A stretch of DNA of 64,000 bases from Deltaproteobacteria bacterium (GCA_022601195.1 JAHZIX010000039.1:124001-188000), one strand, 5' to 3'; counted from the stretch's first letter, positions 53,479 through 62,961 are shown. Numbers and translations: made by a program. The notes: a model not told the origin generated them from the letters alone.

Positions 53479-55443
53479 ATGAGAACAAAAAACAGAATTC
53501 TGACGATAGTTCTGGTCCTGCTGGCGACAGCCGGTCTAGTTGTCGCTTGCTCGAGTGACGAATCACCCACTCGGCCCGAGCCCGGGACGAATCCAAACCC
53601 GGGAGGGGGTGGTGGAGCCACCACCTTCAGTATCGGGGTCTCCACGAATGCTGGAGAGCTCATTGCTGGGTCCGGTCAGCCAGCCGAAATTACGGTGGTC
53701 GTACGACGAACGGACAACAACCAAGCGCCTCCCAATGGCGCTACCATCACCCTCTCCACTAGTGCTGGAGATTTCGAGGGCAACCTCAGCGGAGTCAGGA
53801 ACACGGTACTGAATCTCGTCAATGGTCGAGCTTCTGTTCTCCTATTTCCGGCGACCGTCATTACTCAGGCACTGGTTCAGGCCCGCATCGACAATAGTCT
53901 CGGAGAGGCACGAGTCAACTTCGTCGAAGAAACACCCTTTGCAGCTGCCTTTCTCGAACCCAACATTGGTTCCCCAGGGGGTCGAGAGACGGTGATTTTG
54001 CGTGGACAAGGCTTCCGGAGTCCTGTTCTCGTCCAATTCGAGTTCACCCAGTTCAGCAATATCTCGACGACCGCAGAGGTGGTCTCGGTCACCTCTGATG
54101 CTGTGGTGCTGTTGACCCCTCCTTCCGAGGACAATGTGCCGGTGGGAACCGTGGTGGTCGTCGATGTTACGGTGACCAACCGAGCCGGGTCTCCGGAGCA
54201 GGCGGTGCAAACGCTAACTGGAGCTTTCCGATACTCCGTTGGCGGTAGCGCAGTGGAGCCAGTGATCAGTGCGGTCACCCCTAACCAGGGGCCCAACGAA
54301 GGCGGCACTATAATCCGGATTCGCGGGGATGGCTTCGAGTCACCGGTCCAAGTGCTCTTCGGAACCGGCAACAATCCAGTTGGCTTTCAGGGAATCGAAG
54401 GTGTTGTCCAGAACGCCACCAGGACCGAATTGATGGTGCAGACTCCGTCTGCAACAGGAGTCGGTCAGGATAACCGCAATAGCTTCGTCAACATTCTGGT
54501 GAGAAACCAGGTGTCCGGTTTCGCCACGGTTGCCCAGAACGCTTTCCGCTACGGCCAAAGCTCTGTATTTATCAGCGCGATCAGCCCGGGGCAGGGGCCG
54601 CACACCGGCGGCACTCGGGTCACGATCTCTGGTAGCGGCTTTGACGAGCCGGTGGCGGTGTCCTTTGCGGGGGTAGGTGCCAGCATCATCTCTGTAAGTG
54701 GGAGCCAGATCATCGCTCGAACCAATGGAATTCTCCTGGACAACTGCAATAGCGTCCAAGACGTTACGCAGGTGGTCAATATCGAGACGGGGGATGGGGC
54801 AACGGGACCGGACTTCGCGTATCTGGTCTTCGAACCGATAGTGACCTCCGTGGATCCGACCTCCTTCCCTGAGGGCGGTGGACCCATCACGATCCGAGGT
54901 TCCAACTTTGAGGATCCTGCTCAGGTGCTCATCGGAGATAGGCGAGCCAACAACGTGACGGTCCTCGATGGTGGCACAAGAATCGAGGCAACCGTGCCGG
55001 CCTTCACGGGGACCTTCCCCATCGAAGACTGTCAGACCGGTGGGGGACTGTCGGGCATGCGGCCAACTTCGACCACGGCAGATCTGGAGATCGTCAATCT
55101 GTTGACGACCTGCAACGATCTGCTCATGGATCAGATTGTCTACACCCCGGCAGATACAACCTGTGTGCCGAATCCGCCGACGGCCGCGTTCACGGCTGCC
55201 GTCAACGGGACTACCGTGACATTCCAGAACAACAGCACCAACAATGCGACCAACTCCTGGAACTTCGGAGACGGTGGAACCAGTAGTGCGCAGAACCCGT
55301 CAAGGAACTACTCGGTAGCACCAGGGACGTCGTCCACCTTTGTTGTCACCTTGACGGTTTCCAACGGGAACGGTGACACGGCGACGGCCACCAACAGCGT
55401 GACGATAACGGTGCCGGCTCCGCCGCCACCTCCAGCTCCCTAG
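53479..55443 (+). CDS. Lipoprotein with four IPT/TIG domains and a PKD domain
   Basis: A lipobox (LVVAC, Cys24) and a Pro/Gly linker precede an Ig-like Big/invasin-type domain (TITLSTSAGDFEGNLSG...). Four IPT/TIG repeats follow, each with the PxxGPxxGGTxxxIxGxGF pattern (for example VTPNQGPNEGGTIIRIRGDG and ISPGQGPHTGGTRVTISGSG). The C-terminus is a PKD domain (FTAAVNGTTVTFQNNSTN, WNFGDGGTSSAQNP) and a Pro tail. 654 residues. Domain types are those of surface adhesins or structural proteins. Follows the previous lipoprotein by 12 bases. Confidence 0.85.
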   Translation: MRTKNRILTIVLVLLATAGLVVACSSDESPTRPEPGTNPNPGGGGGATTFSIGVSTNAGELIAGSGQPAEITVVVRRTDNNQAPPNGATITLSTSAGDFEGNLSGVRNTVLNLVNGRASVLLFPATVITQALVQARIDNSLGEARVNFVEETPFAAAFLEPNIGSPGGRETVILRGQGFRSPVLVQFEFTQFSNISTTAEVVSVTSDAVVLLTPPSEDNVPVGTVVVVDVTVTNRAGSPEQAVQTLTGAFRYSVGGSAVEPVISAVTPNQGPNEGGTIIRIRGDGFESPVQVLFGTGNNPVGFQGIEGVVQNATRTELMVQTPSATGVGQDNRNSFVNILVRNQVSGFATVAQNAFRYGQSSVFISAISPGQGPHTGGTRVTISGSGFDEPVAVSFAGVGASIISVSGSQIIARTNGILLDNCNSVQDVTQVVNIETGDGATGPDFAYLVFEPIVTSVDPTSFPEGGGPITIRGSNFEDPAQVLIGDRRANNVTVLDGGTRIEATVPAFTGTFPIEDCQTGGGLSGMRPTSTTADLEIVNLLTTCNDLLMDQIVYTPADTTCVPNPPTAAFTAAVNGTTVTFQNNSTNNATNSWNFGDGGTSSAQNPSRNYSVAPGTSSTFVVTLTVSNGNGDTATATNSVTITVPAPPPPPAP

Positions 55444-55484
55444 GGAGAAGGCGAATGATTCCATCTCAATAGAGGTGGCAAAAA

Positions 55485-55516
55485 CGAGGCGGCAACCTAG
55501 ACGGTTTGCCGCCTCG
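55485..55516. terminator. Strong hairpin between two lipoprotein genes
   Basis: CGAGGCGGCAA at 55485-55495 and TTGCCGCCTCG at 55506-55516 form an 11-bp stem. An AAAAA run precedes it and CTTCG follows, so it is not a typical plus-strand terminator; it may attenuate or stabilise the message. Confidence 0.5.
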
Positions 55517-55536
55517 CTTCGTATACTGCAAACGAG

Positions 55537-56535
55537 ATGAAAAAAATAAAGGTACTGTCGTCCATAGCACTTGCCCTCCTCGTCACAATCTCTTGTAGCG
55601 AGGGTAATCCCGTCGCGCCAACAGGCACGATCCTGACCATGAGTGCGAGTCCCACTCTCATTGGGTTACAGGGAGCCGCAGTTTTGACCATCATTGGCCG
55701 AAAGCCGGATGGGAACCCTCTGAGCGACGGTACGGAGATTCGTCTCAGTACCACTCTGGGAACCTTGCCCGGAATCGTGCGCACGGACTCCTCGGGGCAG
55801 GCTATAGCAGTGCTCGCCGCGGATGGGCGCACCGGAGCGGCAACCGTAACGGCGACCACTGGCAGTGGCGGCGAAGGAGCAGTGGAAGCGACCACAATGG
55901 TACAGGTCGGTCAAACACCTGAGTCGAGGCCCTCTCTGCTTCTGAGTGTCAATCCCGTCATCGTGCCGGTGGAAGGAGAAGCCAACGTCACGGTGATCGC
56001 CCGTAGTGCAGATGGGAGTCCGGTTCCCATGGGGCAGACGGTCATCCTGACGTCTACCCTGGGTACTCTATTTCCTTCCAACCCTGAAACGACCTCAGAT
56101 GGAACTGCGACCGCCATTCTCAATGCGGGCACTCAGGCTGGTATGGCCACCATTCAGGCAGTCCTGGGTTCGAGCGATGTCGCCATGACTATGTTGACCA
56201 TCAGAGATGCCGCCGCGGACTTGAGCCTACAACCGAACCCCACCTCTATCCCGAGAGCGGGAGGAGATATCGTTATGGTTGCGACCGTACTAAATTCGCA
56301 GGGCCAGCCGTTGCAGGGAGTTGCCGTGACTTGGAGAAGCAATAGCGGCGTCTTCAGCACCACTGGCGCCGTCGTTACCAACAACTTTGGCGTCGCTACC
56401 ACGACTTTGACGGTTACGGAAGCTGGCTTGCAGATCCTCTTAGACATGGGAGTGACGGACGTCATCGTAGATGCCTCGACCCCGAGGGCGGATGGTGACG
56501 ATGAAAGTGACCGGAGCCGAATTCCGATCATCTAG
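55537..56535 (+). CDS. Lipoprotein with three Ig-like (Big-type) domains
   Basis: A lipobox (VTISC, Cys20) is followed by three tandem Ig-like domains: residues about 30-125 (LTMSASPTLIGLQGAAVLTI...), 130-225 (LLLSVNPVIVPVEGEANVTV...) and 230-320 (LSLQPNPTSIPRAGGDIVMV...). Each has a beta-sandwich pattern and a TLTLGT/STxGxx-type strand. 332 residues. Probably exposed on the outer membrane; follows the pil operon and a hairpin, and is ended by a terminator. Confidence 0.85.
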   Translation: MKKIKVLSSIALALLVTISCSEGNPVAPTGTILTMSASPTLIGLQGAAVLTIIGRKPDGNPLSDGTEIRLSTTLGTLPGIVRTDSSGQAIAVLAADGRTGAATVTATTGSGGEGAVEATTMVQVGQTPESRPSLLLSVNPVIVPVEGEANVTVIARSADGSPVPMGQTVILTSTLGTLFPSNPETTSDGTATAILNAGTQAGMATIQAVLGSSDVAMTMLTIRDAAADLSLQPNPTSIPRAGGDIVMVATVLNSQGQPLQGVAVTWRSNSGVFSTTGAVVTNNFGVATTTLTVTEAGLQILLDMGVTDVIVDASTPRADGDDESDRSRIPII

Positions 56536-56563
56536 GACAGGATCTCGAGGTCTCGACAGAGAT

Positions 56564-56597
56564 AAAGCTCCCCTCCAATGGGGAGCTTTGTGTTTTG
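56564..56597 (+). terminator. Rho-independent terminator after the third lipoprotein
   Basis: AAAGCTCCCC (56564-56573) and GGGGAGCTTT (56580-56589) form a perfect 10-bp stem around TCCAAT and are followed by GTGTTTTG. Confidence 0.85.
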
Positions 56598-56716
56598 AAC
56601 CAGCCCCGGGCGTAGTAGAGCGCAGCCTGGTATACTGCCTCGGTAGAGAAATTCTCGAACGAAGTAAACCTAAGGCCGGCTCTTGCGGCAAGTAATCAGA
56701 CCACAGGTGTGTCCCG

Positions 56717-58351
56717 ATGGCTGAAACAGACGACCGTCTCAGTGAACTGCGCCAAAGGTGGGAGGCAGATCCCTCCTCTCGAGTCTTCCTCCAGTTGGCC
56801 GAAGAATACCGACGTCACGGCAAAATCGACGAGGCGGTAGAAGTTCTGGAAAAAGGCTTAGAGTATGCTCCAAACCACCTTTCCGCCCAGGTTGCTCTGG
56901 GTCGCTGTCGGTTGGAACAAGACGACTTCGAAGGCGCAAGTCGTCTTCTTGAGCAGGTCATCGACAAGGATCCAACTCAGCTAGTAGCCAACAAGCTCCT
57001 GGTAGAGGCCTATCTCGGCAAGGGAGATCTCTCTCGGGCCGAGGAGAGACTCGATCTTTACACCCTTCTCAATGATGGTGATCCGGCCATCGAGACTCTC
57101 CGGAACCGTTTAGACAAAGAAAAAGAGGTTGGGAGTGAACCAGAGGAGGACTCCCCTTTCTTGCTCCCGGTCGAGCCAGTAAGAACACCGGAACTCGCTC
57201 CGGTCGCTACAGATGCGGAAGTGCTGGGCAGTTCTGAGGCAAGGCCTCCAGTGCTCACGCCAGAGCCTCTCGACGATCCCTTCCCGGAGATCTCGAGTGG
57301 ACCGGACCTGGGCAGATATCTTCACCGGCTTGGCGACGAAGGCCTCTTCCCAATCCCTGCGCCAACAGCGCCCGTTAGCTCCGATGCCCAGGAGTCCGGA
57401 GTTTCCACGAGTCCCGCTTCGGCGGAAGAGGCTCGGGAAGAAGAAGCCGACACTGCACACCGCCTCCTTCCTGACTCCAACGAACCTGTATTTGCCATCG
57501 ATGAGCAAGTCACCGAGTCTGCGGACGTGAGGGAAGGTGATGTCTTCGACTTGAGTCCCCTCGAAACTTCGGGTCCGGCTATTCTGGAGGAAGATTCGTC
57601 TTCGCATACCACCGAGCCGTCCCTAGAGAGTGAAGAGGCGCAAGAGAGCACGATTCTCCAGGAAGGCACAGGTCTTGAGAAAGGCACGGTTCTCCAGGAG
57701 GTCACAGATCTCGAGGGTGGGGAAGTCGGCAGCGTAGAGGTAGAAGAGCTACCAACGTCTGCCAGGGCTTCTGACGGCGAAGATCCACTACTCCTAGAGA
57801 GGCAGCAGGCCGAAGCCGCTCAAGCTGAGAAAAAGCCGATCTCTCAGGACCTCCGAGAAGAATCCGCAATCGCCCCCACCTTGCCTGAGGCTGGCCGCCG
57901 AGGGGAATCGGACGGAGATTCTGAACCGCTGGAAGAACACAGCGAACCAGAAGGACTGGATCCGATCGAGATGGAAGCAGCCTCTGAGCCAGAGGCAACT
58001 CCTCTGCAGCCCGAATCGTCGGAATCGGAACTGCCCGCTCCCGGTGACCAGACTCCCAATGAACCGATTCAGCTCGAAGAACAGCCGGCGACCGTGACTC
58101 TCGGCAAGCTCTATCTGGACCAGGGACATACCGCCGAGGCGAAAGAGATTTTTGAGGCCGTGCTCAGCCGTGAACCTGACAATGAGAATGCAAAAGCAGC
58201 TTTGGCGAACCTGATGCCCGATCCTCCCGTCTGGAGACTGACCGCTCAGGAGCTTCTCGATACACCGGCCGGAAGGGGAGCCACAGGGTTTAGTGAGAAG
58301 AAGGCCGAGCTTTTGAAGAGTTACCTGCGAAGACTTCGCCGGCAGGCGTGA
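56717..58351 (+). CDS. TPR protein with long acidic linker
   Basis: The N-terminus (about residues 1-135) has three to four TPR repeats (FLQLAEEYRRHGKIDEAVEVLEKGLEYAP...). A 330-residue Glu/Pro/Ser-rich, low-complexity linker follows. One more TPR pair lies near the C-terminus (TLGKLYLDQGHTAEAKEIFEAVLSREPDNENAKAAL). No catalytic motif. 544 residues. It forms a two-gene unit with the roadblock protein 7 bases downstream, so it probably scaffolds a small-GTPase-type complex. Confidence 0.8.
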   Translation: MAETDDRLSELRQRWEADPSSRVFLQLAEEYRRHGKIDEAVEVLEKGLEYAPNHLSAQVALGRCRLEQDDFEGASRLLEQVIDKDPTQLVANKLLVEAYLGKGDLSRAEERLDLYTLLNDGDPAIETLRNRLDKEKEVGSEPEEDSPFLLPVEPVRTPELAPVATDAEVLGSSEARPPVLTPEPLDDPFPEISSGPDLGRYLHRLGDEGLFPIPAPTAPVSSDAQESGVSTSPASAEEAREEEADTAHRLLPDSNEPVFAIDEQVTESADVREGDVFDLSPLETSGPAILEEDSSSHTTEPSLESEEAQESTILQEGTGLEKGTVLQEVTDLEGGEVGSVEVEELPTSARASDGEDPLLLERQQAEAAQAEKKPISQDLREESAIAPTLPEAGRRGESDGDSEPLEEHSEPEGLDPIEMEAASEPEATPLQPESSESELPAPGDQTPNEPIQLEEQPATVTLGKLYLDQGHTAEAKEIFEAVLSREPDNENAKAALANLMPDPPVWRLTAQELLDTPAGRGATGFSEKKAELLKSYLRRLRRQA

Positions 58352-58358
58352 GGAGATC

Positions 58359-58712
58359 ATGTTTCTCGATAAATTGAAGACCATCCGTCAACGGATCCCA
58401 GGATCAGTGGCACTCACCCTGGTGGATCGAGATGGGATTCCCGTCGAAACCACGAGCTCCGATCCTTCATTGGATCTCGAAGCTCTAGCTGCTGAATTGG
58501 TGATCCAGGTCCGCTCCATGACGGAAAATCACCGTGAACTGGCCGCAGGCGAGGTGCGTCAGCTGGGAGTCGCCACCCAGGATGCGACTCTCATCGTCAG
58601 CTCTTTGACGCAGGATTATTATCTAGTACTGGTCCTCGGCGAAGAAGGCATTTATGGGCAGGCTCGATTCGAGTTACGCAGGGCCGCCCTCTTGCTCGAT
58701 CCCGAACTTTGA
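58359..58712 (+). CDS. Roadblock/LC7-domain protein
   Basis: A small protein of 117 residues with the roadblock fold pattern: IPGSVALTLVDRDGIPVETTSS, ELVIQVRSMTENHRELAAGEVRQLGVATQDATLIVSSLTQDYYLVLVLG. Bacterial members act as partners of MglA-like GTPases. No MglA is encoded in the window. It is coupled to the TPR gene upstream. Confidence 0.85.
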   Translation: MFLDKLKTIRQRIPGSVALTLVDRDGIPVETTSSDPSLDLEALAAELVIQVRSMTENHRELAAGEVRQLGVATQDATLIVSSLTQDYYLVLVLGEEGIYGQARFELRRAALLLDPEL

Positions 58713-58801
58713 GAAGCTGCTTGCCCCAGGGGCACGAATTCCTACCCCAAGGCAGATCGCTGTTGTTGCGCAGTAAGACGCGTATTTGAAGGAGACCCAT
58801 C

Positions 58802-59299
58802 GTGTTGACATTCGAGCAGATACAGCAGCTCGTAGAGTTGGTCGCTAAACACCGTTTGCAGGGCGTCGAGCTCGAACGGGCCGGTTTTCGGTTCAAGATT
58901 GACGGCCACCAGCCTCCCACTCCTACGGCAATGGTCAATCCTGTGGCGGTCGCTCCCGCGCCAGCTCCAGCTCCTATGCCGGTCGAGCCCCTGCCTGTTC
59001 CTGTTGCCGAAAGCAGTTCTGCAGAGGATTCTGAATCCGACTCTGGAGTTCCGGCGGGAGCATCTCTGGTTCTCTCACCCATCGTTGGCACTTTTTACCG
59101 ATCGCCTAGCCCTGAATCCCCTTCCTTTGTCGAAGTCGGGACGCGGGTCACAAAGGGGCAAGTGTTGTGCATCGTTGAGGCCATGAAGTTGATGAATGAG
59201 ATCGAGTCCGATGTGGACGGAGTCGTCGTCAAGATCCTGCCTGAGAATGCCCAACCGGTGGAATTCGACGAGCCTCTTTTCGCAATAGATCCAGCCTAA
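58802..59299 (+). CDS. accB: Biotin carboxyl carrier protein of acetyl-CoA carboxylase
   Basis: Carries biotin between the carboxylase and transferase subunits. The N-terminus (LTFEQIQQLVELVAKHRLQGVELERAGFRFKI) is typical of AccB; a Pro/Ala linker (about residues 40-75) leads to the biotinyl domain with EAMKLMNEIE, biotinylated at Lys129. GTG start with AAGGAG upstream. 165 residues. It lies 19 bases before accC. Confidence 0.95.
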   Translation: MLTFEQIQQLVELVAKHRLQGVELERAGFRFKIDGHQPPTPTAMVNPVAVAPAPAPAPMPVEPLPVPVAESSSAEDSESDSGVPAGASLVLSPIVGTFYRSPSPESPSFVEVGTRVTKGQVLCIVEAMKLMNEIESDVDGVVVKILPENAQPVEFDEPLFAIDPA

Positions 59300-59318
59300 G
59301 AGCGGCGGGCTAAACTCT

Positions 59319-60674
59319 ATGTTCAAGAAAATCCTCATCGCCAATCGGGGGGAGATCGCCCTTCGGGTCATTCACGCTTGCCGTGAGCTGGGAATCGCAA
59401 CCGTAGCGGTCCACAGCACAGCCGATAGCGATAGCCTGCACGTAACCTACGCGGATGAAGGGATCTGTATTGGTCCCCCCCAATCCACGGATAGCTATTT
59501 AAATCTCAATGCGGTCATTTCGGCGGCGGAGATTACCGGCGCCGATGCCGTGCACCCAGGATACGGGTTTCTCGCTGAAAAAGCACATTTTGCGGAGGTT
59601 CTCGCCGAGTGTGGGTTGAGTTGGATCGGCCCCAAGCCAGAAACCATCCGCCTCATGGGAGACAAAGCCAAGGCTCGGCAGATGGCCATCAAGGCGGGTG
59701 TTCCGGTGTTGATGGGAAGCGAAGAGCCCCTAGACGACCTAACGGAAGCTCTCGAGCTGGCTTCCAGAGTTGGTTACCCCGTCATCTTGAAAGCTGCGGC
59801 TGGTGGCGGAGGTCGGGGGATGCGCATCGTCCAACACGAAGAGGAGTTTGAACATCAGTACTCCACGGCGGCCAACGAAGCTACGGCAGCCTTCGGCGAC
59901 GGTTCCATCTATCTGGAGAAGTATCTAGTCGAGCCGCGTCATATCGAGTTCCAGATCTTCGGCGATCGATACGGAAACGTCATCCACCTCGGCGAGCGAG
60001 AGTGTTCCATTCAGCGACGTCACCAGAAGCTTTTGGAAGAATCTCCGTCTCCAGCGCTGACCCCAGCTCTGAGGGCCGAAATGGGTGCCGCCGCAGTCCA
60101 ATTGGCAAAAGCCGTCGGCTATGAAAACGCCGGAACCATCGAGTTTCTGCTCGATGTAGACGATAGTTTCTACTTTATGGAGATGAATACTCGGATCCAG
60201 GTAGAGCACCCAGTTACAGAGATGGTGATGGGAGTCGACCTCGTCAAGATGCAGATCCAAGTGGCACAGGGCGAGGCCTTGAAGATCGAGGGCGGATTCG
60301 TTCCCCGCGGACATGCCATTGAGTGCCGTGTGAACGCCGAGGATCCCGAGAACTTCCGACCTTCCCCAGGAAAAATCATCACCTTTCATCCTCCTGGTGG
60401 CCCCGGGGTGCGGGTCGACACTCATGCCTACGAGCACTACGTCATACCCCCCTTCTACGATTCTATGATCGCTAAGCTCATCGTCCATGACGCAGACCGT
60501 GACGCGGCTATCGCCCGAATGTCCCGAGCTCTCGACCATTTCGTGATCGAGGGAGTAAAGACCTCGATTCCTCTGCACCGAGGCATCCTCCAAGACCCAG
60601 CCTTTCAGGCTGGCCAGGTAAGTACCCGGTTCATGGAACGGTATCTAGCTAAGAAGCCCGACGGCGCTAACTGA
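59319..60674 (+). CDS. accC: Biotin carboxylase
   Basis: ATP-grasp subunit that carboxylates biotin on AccB. MFKKILIANRGEIALRVIHACRELGI is the family N-terminus; AAAGGGGRGM is the ATP-binding Gly loop; MEMNTRIQVEHPVTE is the catalytic motif. 451 residues, normal length. Pairs with accB just upstream. Confidence 0.96.
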   Translation: MFKKILIANRGEIALRVIHACRELGIATVAVHSTADSDSLHVTYADEGICIGPPQSTDSYLNLNAVISAAEITGADAVHPGYGFLAEKAHFAEVLAECGLSWIGPKPETIRLMGDKAKARQMAIKAGVPVLMGSEEPLDDLTEALELASRVGYPVILKAAAGGGGRGMRIVQHEEEFEHQYSTAANEATAAFGDGSIYLEKYLVEPRHIEFQIFGDRYGNVIHLGERECSIQRRHQKLLEESPSPALTPALRAEMGAAAVQLAKAVGYENAGTIEFLLDVDDSFYFMEMNTRIQVEHPVTEMVMGVDLVKMQIQVAQGEALKIEGGFVPRGHAIECRVNAEDPENFRPSPGKIITFHPPGGPGVRVDTHAYEHYVIPPFYDSMIAKLIVHDADRDAAIARMSRALDHFVIEGVKTSIPLHRGILQDPAFQAGQVSTRFMERYLAKKPDGAN

Positions 60675-60685
60675 TCGAGGAAATC

Positions 60686-61336
60686 GTGTACCGGACCTTC
60701 AGCCCACGGATCGAAGATCGCCCAGTTTATGCGATCGCGGACCTGGAGGCCCTGGGGTCGGTTCGCTTCCTCGAAGCGGTCGATGGGATGGTGAAAGCAG
60801 GGGTTCGGTGGATTCAGCTTCGCGCTAAGAAGGCCTCCGGTGCCCAACTCTTTCATCTCGCTCGGGATTGCTACCAACGCCTACAGGGGCACAGTTGTGG
60901 GCTCTGGTTGGACGACCGTGTCGATCTCGCTGCCCTGCTACCGGTCGAAGGAGTGCACCTCGGTCAACAGGATCTCCCACCCGCTGCTGCACGGGAGCTT
61001 TTGGGACCACAGGTGGCGATTGGTCTATCCACTCACAGCCACCGCCAGGTCGAGGAAGCTGCTGAGAATCCCCACGTAGATGTCGTCGCTATAGGTCCTG
61101 TTTTTCCCACGGTCAGTAAGCTGAATCCCGAACCAACGGTGGGCCTGCAACTGATTCGAGAAGCCCGTCAGCTGACGAGCAAACCGATCGTTGCGATTGG
61201 TGGCCTCAGCGAGAACAATCTCTGCTCCGTCCTGGCTGCTGGAGCCGACTCAGCAGCCTTCTTGGGTGCGGTCTGCCATGGAGATGTCGGGGTTCGGTGC
61301 AAGAGCCTCCTTCGCCGAGCAAAGGACTGTCCATGA
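60686..61336 (+). CDS. thiE: Thiamine-phosphate synthase family protein
   Basis: Joins the thiazole and pyrimidine parts of thiamine. AGVRWIQLRAKKASGAQLFHLARDCYQ and WLDDRVDLAALLPVEGVHLGQQDLP (phosphate and Mg sites), GLSTHSHRQVEEA, DVVAIGPVFPTVSK and PIVAIGGLSENNL fit ThiE, although a TenI-like role cannot be ruled out. 216 residues. GTG start. Its stop overlaps the transporter start (ATGA). Confidence 0.85.
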   Translation: MYRTFSPRIEDRPVYAIADLEALGSVRFLEAVDGMVKAGVRWIQLRAKKASGAQLFHLARDCYQRLQGHSCGLWLDDRVDLAALLPVEGVHLGQQDLPPAAARELLGPQVAIGLSTHSHRQVEEAAENPHVDVVAIGPVFPTVSKLNPEPTVGLQLIREARQLTSKPIVAIGGLSENNLCSVLAAGADSAAFLGAVCHGDVGVRCKSLLRRAKDCP

Positions 61337-62793
61337 AAGCAACCGAACACTTCTCCAGCCGTTGGGGCCTAGTCCTGGCCACCTTGGGAATGGCCGTTGG
61401 TACCGGCAATATCTGGCGGTTTCCGAGGGTCGCCGCCAGCAATGGGGGCGGTAGCTTCCTCGTGGCCTGGCTGGTGTTTCTCCTGATCTGGTCCATTCCC
61501 TTGATGATTTTGGAGTTCAGCTTCGGCAAAAAGGCTCGTCGAGGAGTGATCGGCTCGTTCGTAGAGATGGGGGGGAAGCGTCTTGCCTGGATGGGTGGAT
61601 GGGTAGCGCTGTGTGCAACCGCCATCATGTTTTACTACTCCGTAGTGGCCGGCTGGTGCTTGCGGTATCTCTGGGCTGCTTTGAGTGGCGAGCTCGGTCG
61701 ACGAAGCTCCGAGGAGTTGTGGACCTCTTTTGCCGGGTCTCCTGGTGCCGTCGTGACTCATGGGGCCGCCGTACTGCTCGCTGCCTCGGTTGTCTGGTTT
61801 GGGGTCAAAGGTATCGAGAAGGTTGCCAAAGTCATCATTCCTACTCTGTTGGGACTCGTGGTGATTCTAGCGATTCGAGCGGTCACCCTCCCTGGGGCCT
61901 CGGCGGGTCTGGAGTTTTTGTTCAAGCCCCATTGGCCAGACCTGGCAAAGCCCGAGATTTGGCTCCAGGCCCTGACTCAGAACGCCTGGGATACGGGGGC
62001 GGGCTGGGGGCTCATCGTGACCTACGCTATCTACATGCGGATGAAAGAAGATGTTTCTCTGAATGCGTTCCTGATCGGCTTTGGCAACAATAGCGTGTCT
62101 CTGCTCGCGGGAATCATGGTGCTGTGCACGGTGTTTGCCATCAATCCGGGGGCCAGCAGTGAGATTGTGGGAGCTGGCAATGAAGGGTTGACCTTCGTCT
62201 GGATGCCTCAGCTATTTGCGCAGATGCCAGCGGGTCAGTTCTTCATGATTCTCTTCTTTCTCGCCCTCTCCTTTGCTGCCTTAACCAGCCAAATATCGCT
62301 GCTGGAGCTAGCCACCCGGGGCTTGATCGATGCTGGCTGGAAACGATCCACGGCTCTTTTGGCTGCTGCCAGCGCGGGCTTCGGGTTTGGTTCAATTTCG
62401 GCGCTCAATATGGATGTCTTCAGCAATCAAGACTGGGTTTGGGGAGTCGGTTTGATGCTCTCGGGATTTTTCTTCGCTATCGCTGCGTTGCGGTACGGGC
62501 TGGAAAAACTCCGCACCGAGACCATCAATGGCGAGGGATGCGATTTGCCCATCGGGCGTTGGTGGACCATCCTGATCGGCGTTGTCGTTCCTTTGGAAGC
62601 CGTCGTTTTGATGGTTTGGTGGCTGTTTCAAGCTGGAGGCAGCGATCCGTCCGGTTGGCTGTCGCCTTTCGAGGTCTATAGTGCCGGAACCGTCTTTGCT
62701 CAGTTCGCGGTAGCGCTGGCAGTCCTCTTGCTAGCGAATCGGTGGCTGGCGAGGAAAGTCAGTCGAGGACAGGACCTGGGAGAAGCGCGATGA
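61333..62793 (+). CDS. NSS (sodium:neurotransmitter symporter) family transporter
   Basis: A sodium-coupled amino-acid importer. SRWGLVLATLGMAVGTGNIWRFPRVAASNGGGSFLVAWLV is the first-helix and sodium-site signature of the LeuT/MetP family; about 12 helices, 486 residues. The start at 61333 places the signature near the N-terminus. It is followed by a tiny MetS-like gene, the arrangement known for methionine/alanine importers (MetP-MetS). Coupling to thiE is probably fortuitous. Confidence 0.92.
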   Translation: MKATEHFSSRWGLVLATLGMAVGTGNIWRFPRVAASNGGGSFLVAWLVFLLIWSIPLMILEFSFGKKARRGVIGSFVEMGGKRLAWMGGWVALCATAIMFYYSVVAGWCLRYLWAALSGELGRRSSEELWTSFAGSPGAVVTHGAAVLLAASVVWFGVKGIEKVAKVIIPTLLGLVVILAIRAVTLPGASAGLEFLFKPHWPDLAKPEIWLQALTQNAWDTGAGWGLIVTYAIYMRMKEDVSLNAFLIGFGNNSVSLLAGIMVLCTVFAINPGASSEIVGAGNEGLTFVWMPQLFAQMPAGQFFMILFFLALSFAALTSQISLLELATRGLIDAGWKRSTALLAAASAGFGFGSISALNMDVFSNQDWVWGVGLMLSGFFFAIAALRYGLEKLRTETINGEGCDLPIGRWWTILIGVVVPLEAVVLMVWWLFQAGGSDPSGWLSPFEVYSAGTVFAQFAVALAVLLLANRWLARKVSRGQDLGEAR

Positions 62794-62903
62794 GCGGCCT
62801 TGCCATTACCATGATGTTCCTGATCTGCGGTATTGTCTGGGGCGGCTTCGTCGGTTTGATTGTGAAAGCCATTCGAAGCGAAGGAGCGAAGTCGAAGCGC
62901 TGA
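62790..62903 (+). CDS. MetS-family small subunit of the NSS transporter
   Basis: A 37-residue membrane peptide, MSGLAITMMFLICGIVWGG followed by FVGLIVKAIRSEGAKSKR: one membrane helix and a basic cytoplasmic tail, as in MetS-type NSS small subunits. Its start overlaps the transporter stop (ATGA). In Corynebacterium the MetS partner is needed for methionine uptake by MetP; the same job is inferred here. Confidence 0.85.
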   Translation: MSGLAITMMFLICGIVWGGFVGLIVKAIRSEGAKSKR

Positions 62904-62961
62904 GCTCGACAGCGAGCTTGTAACCTATTCTCCTCTCGGGAGATCGCCAGCGAGTTCGGAG

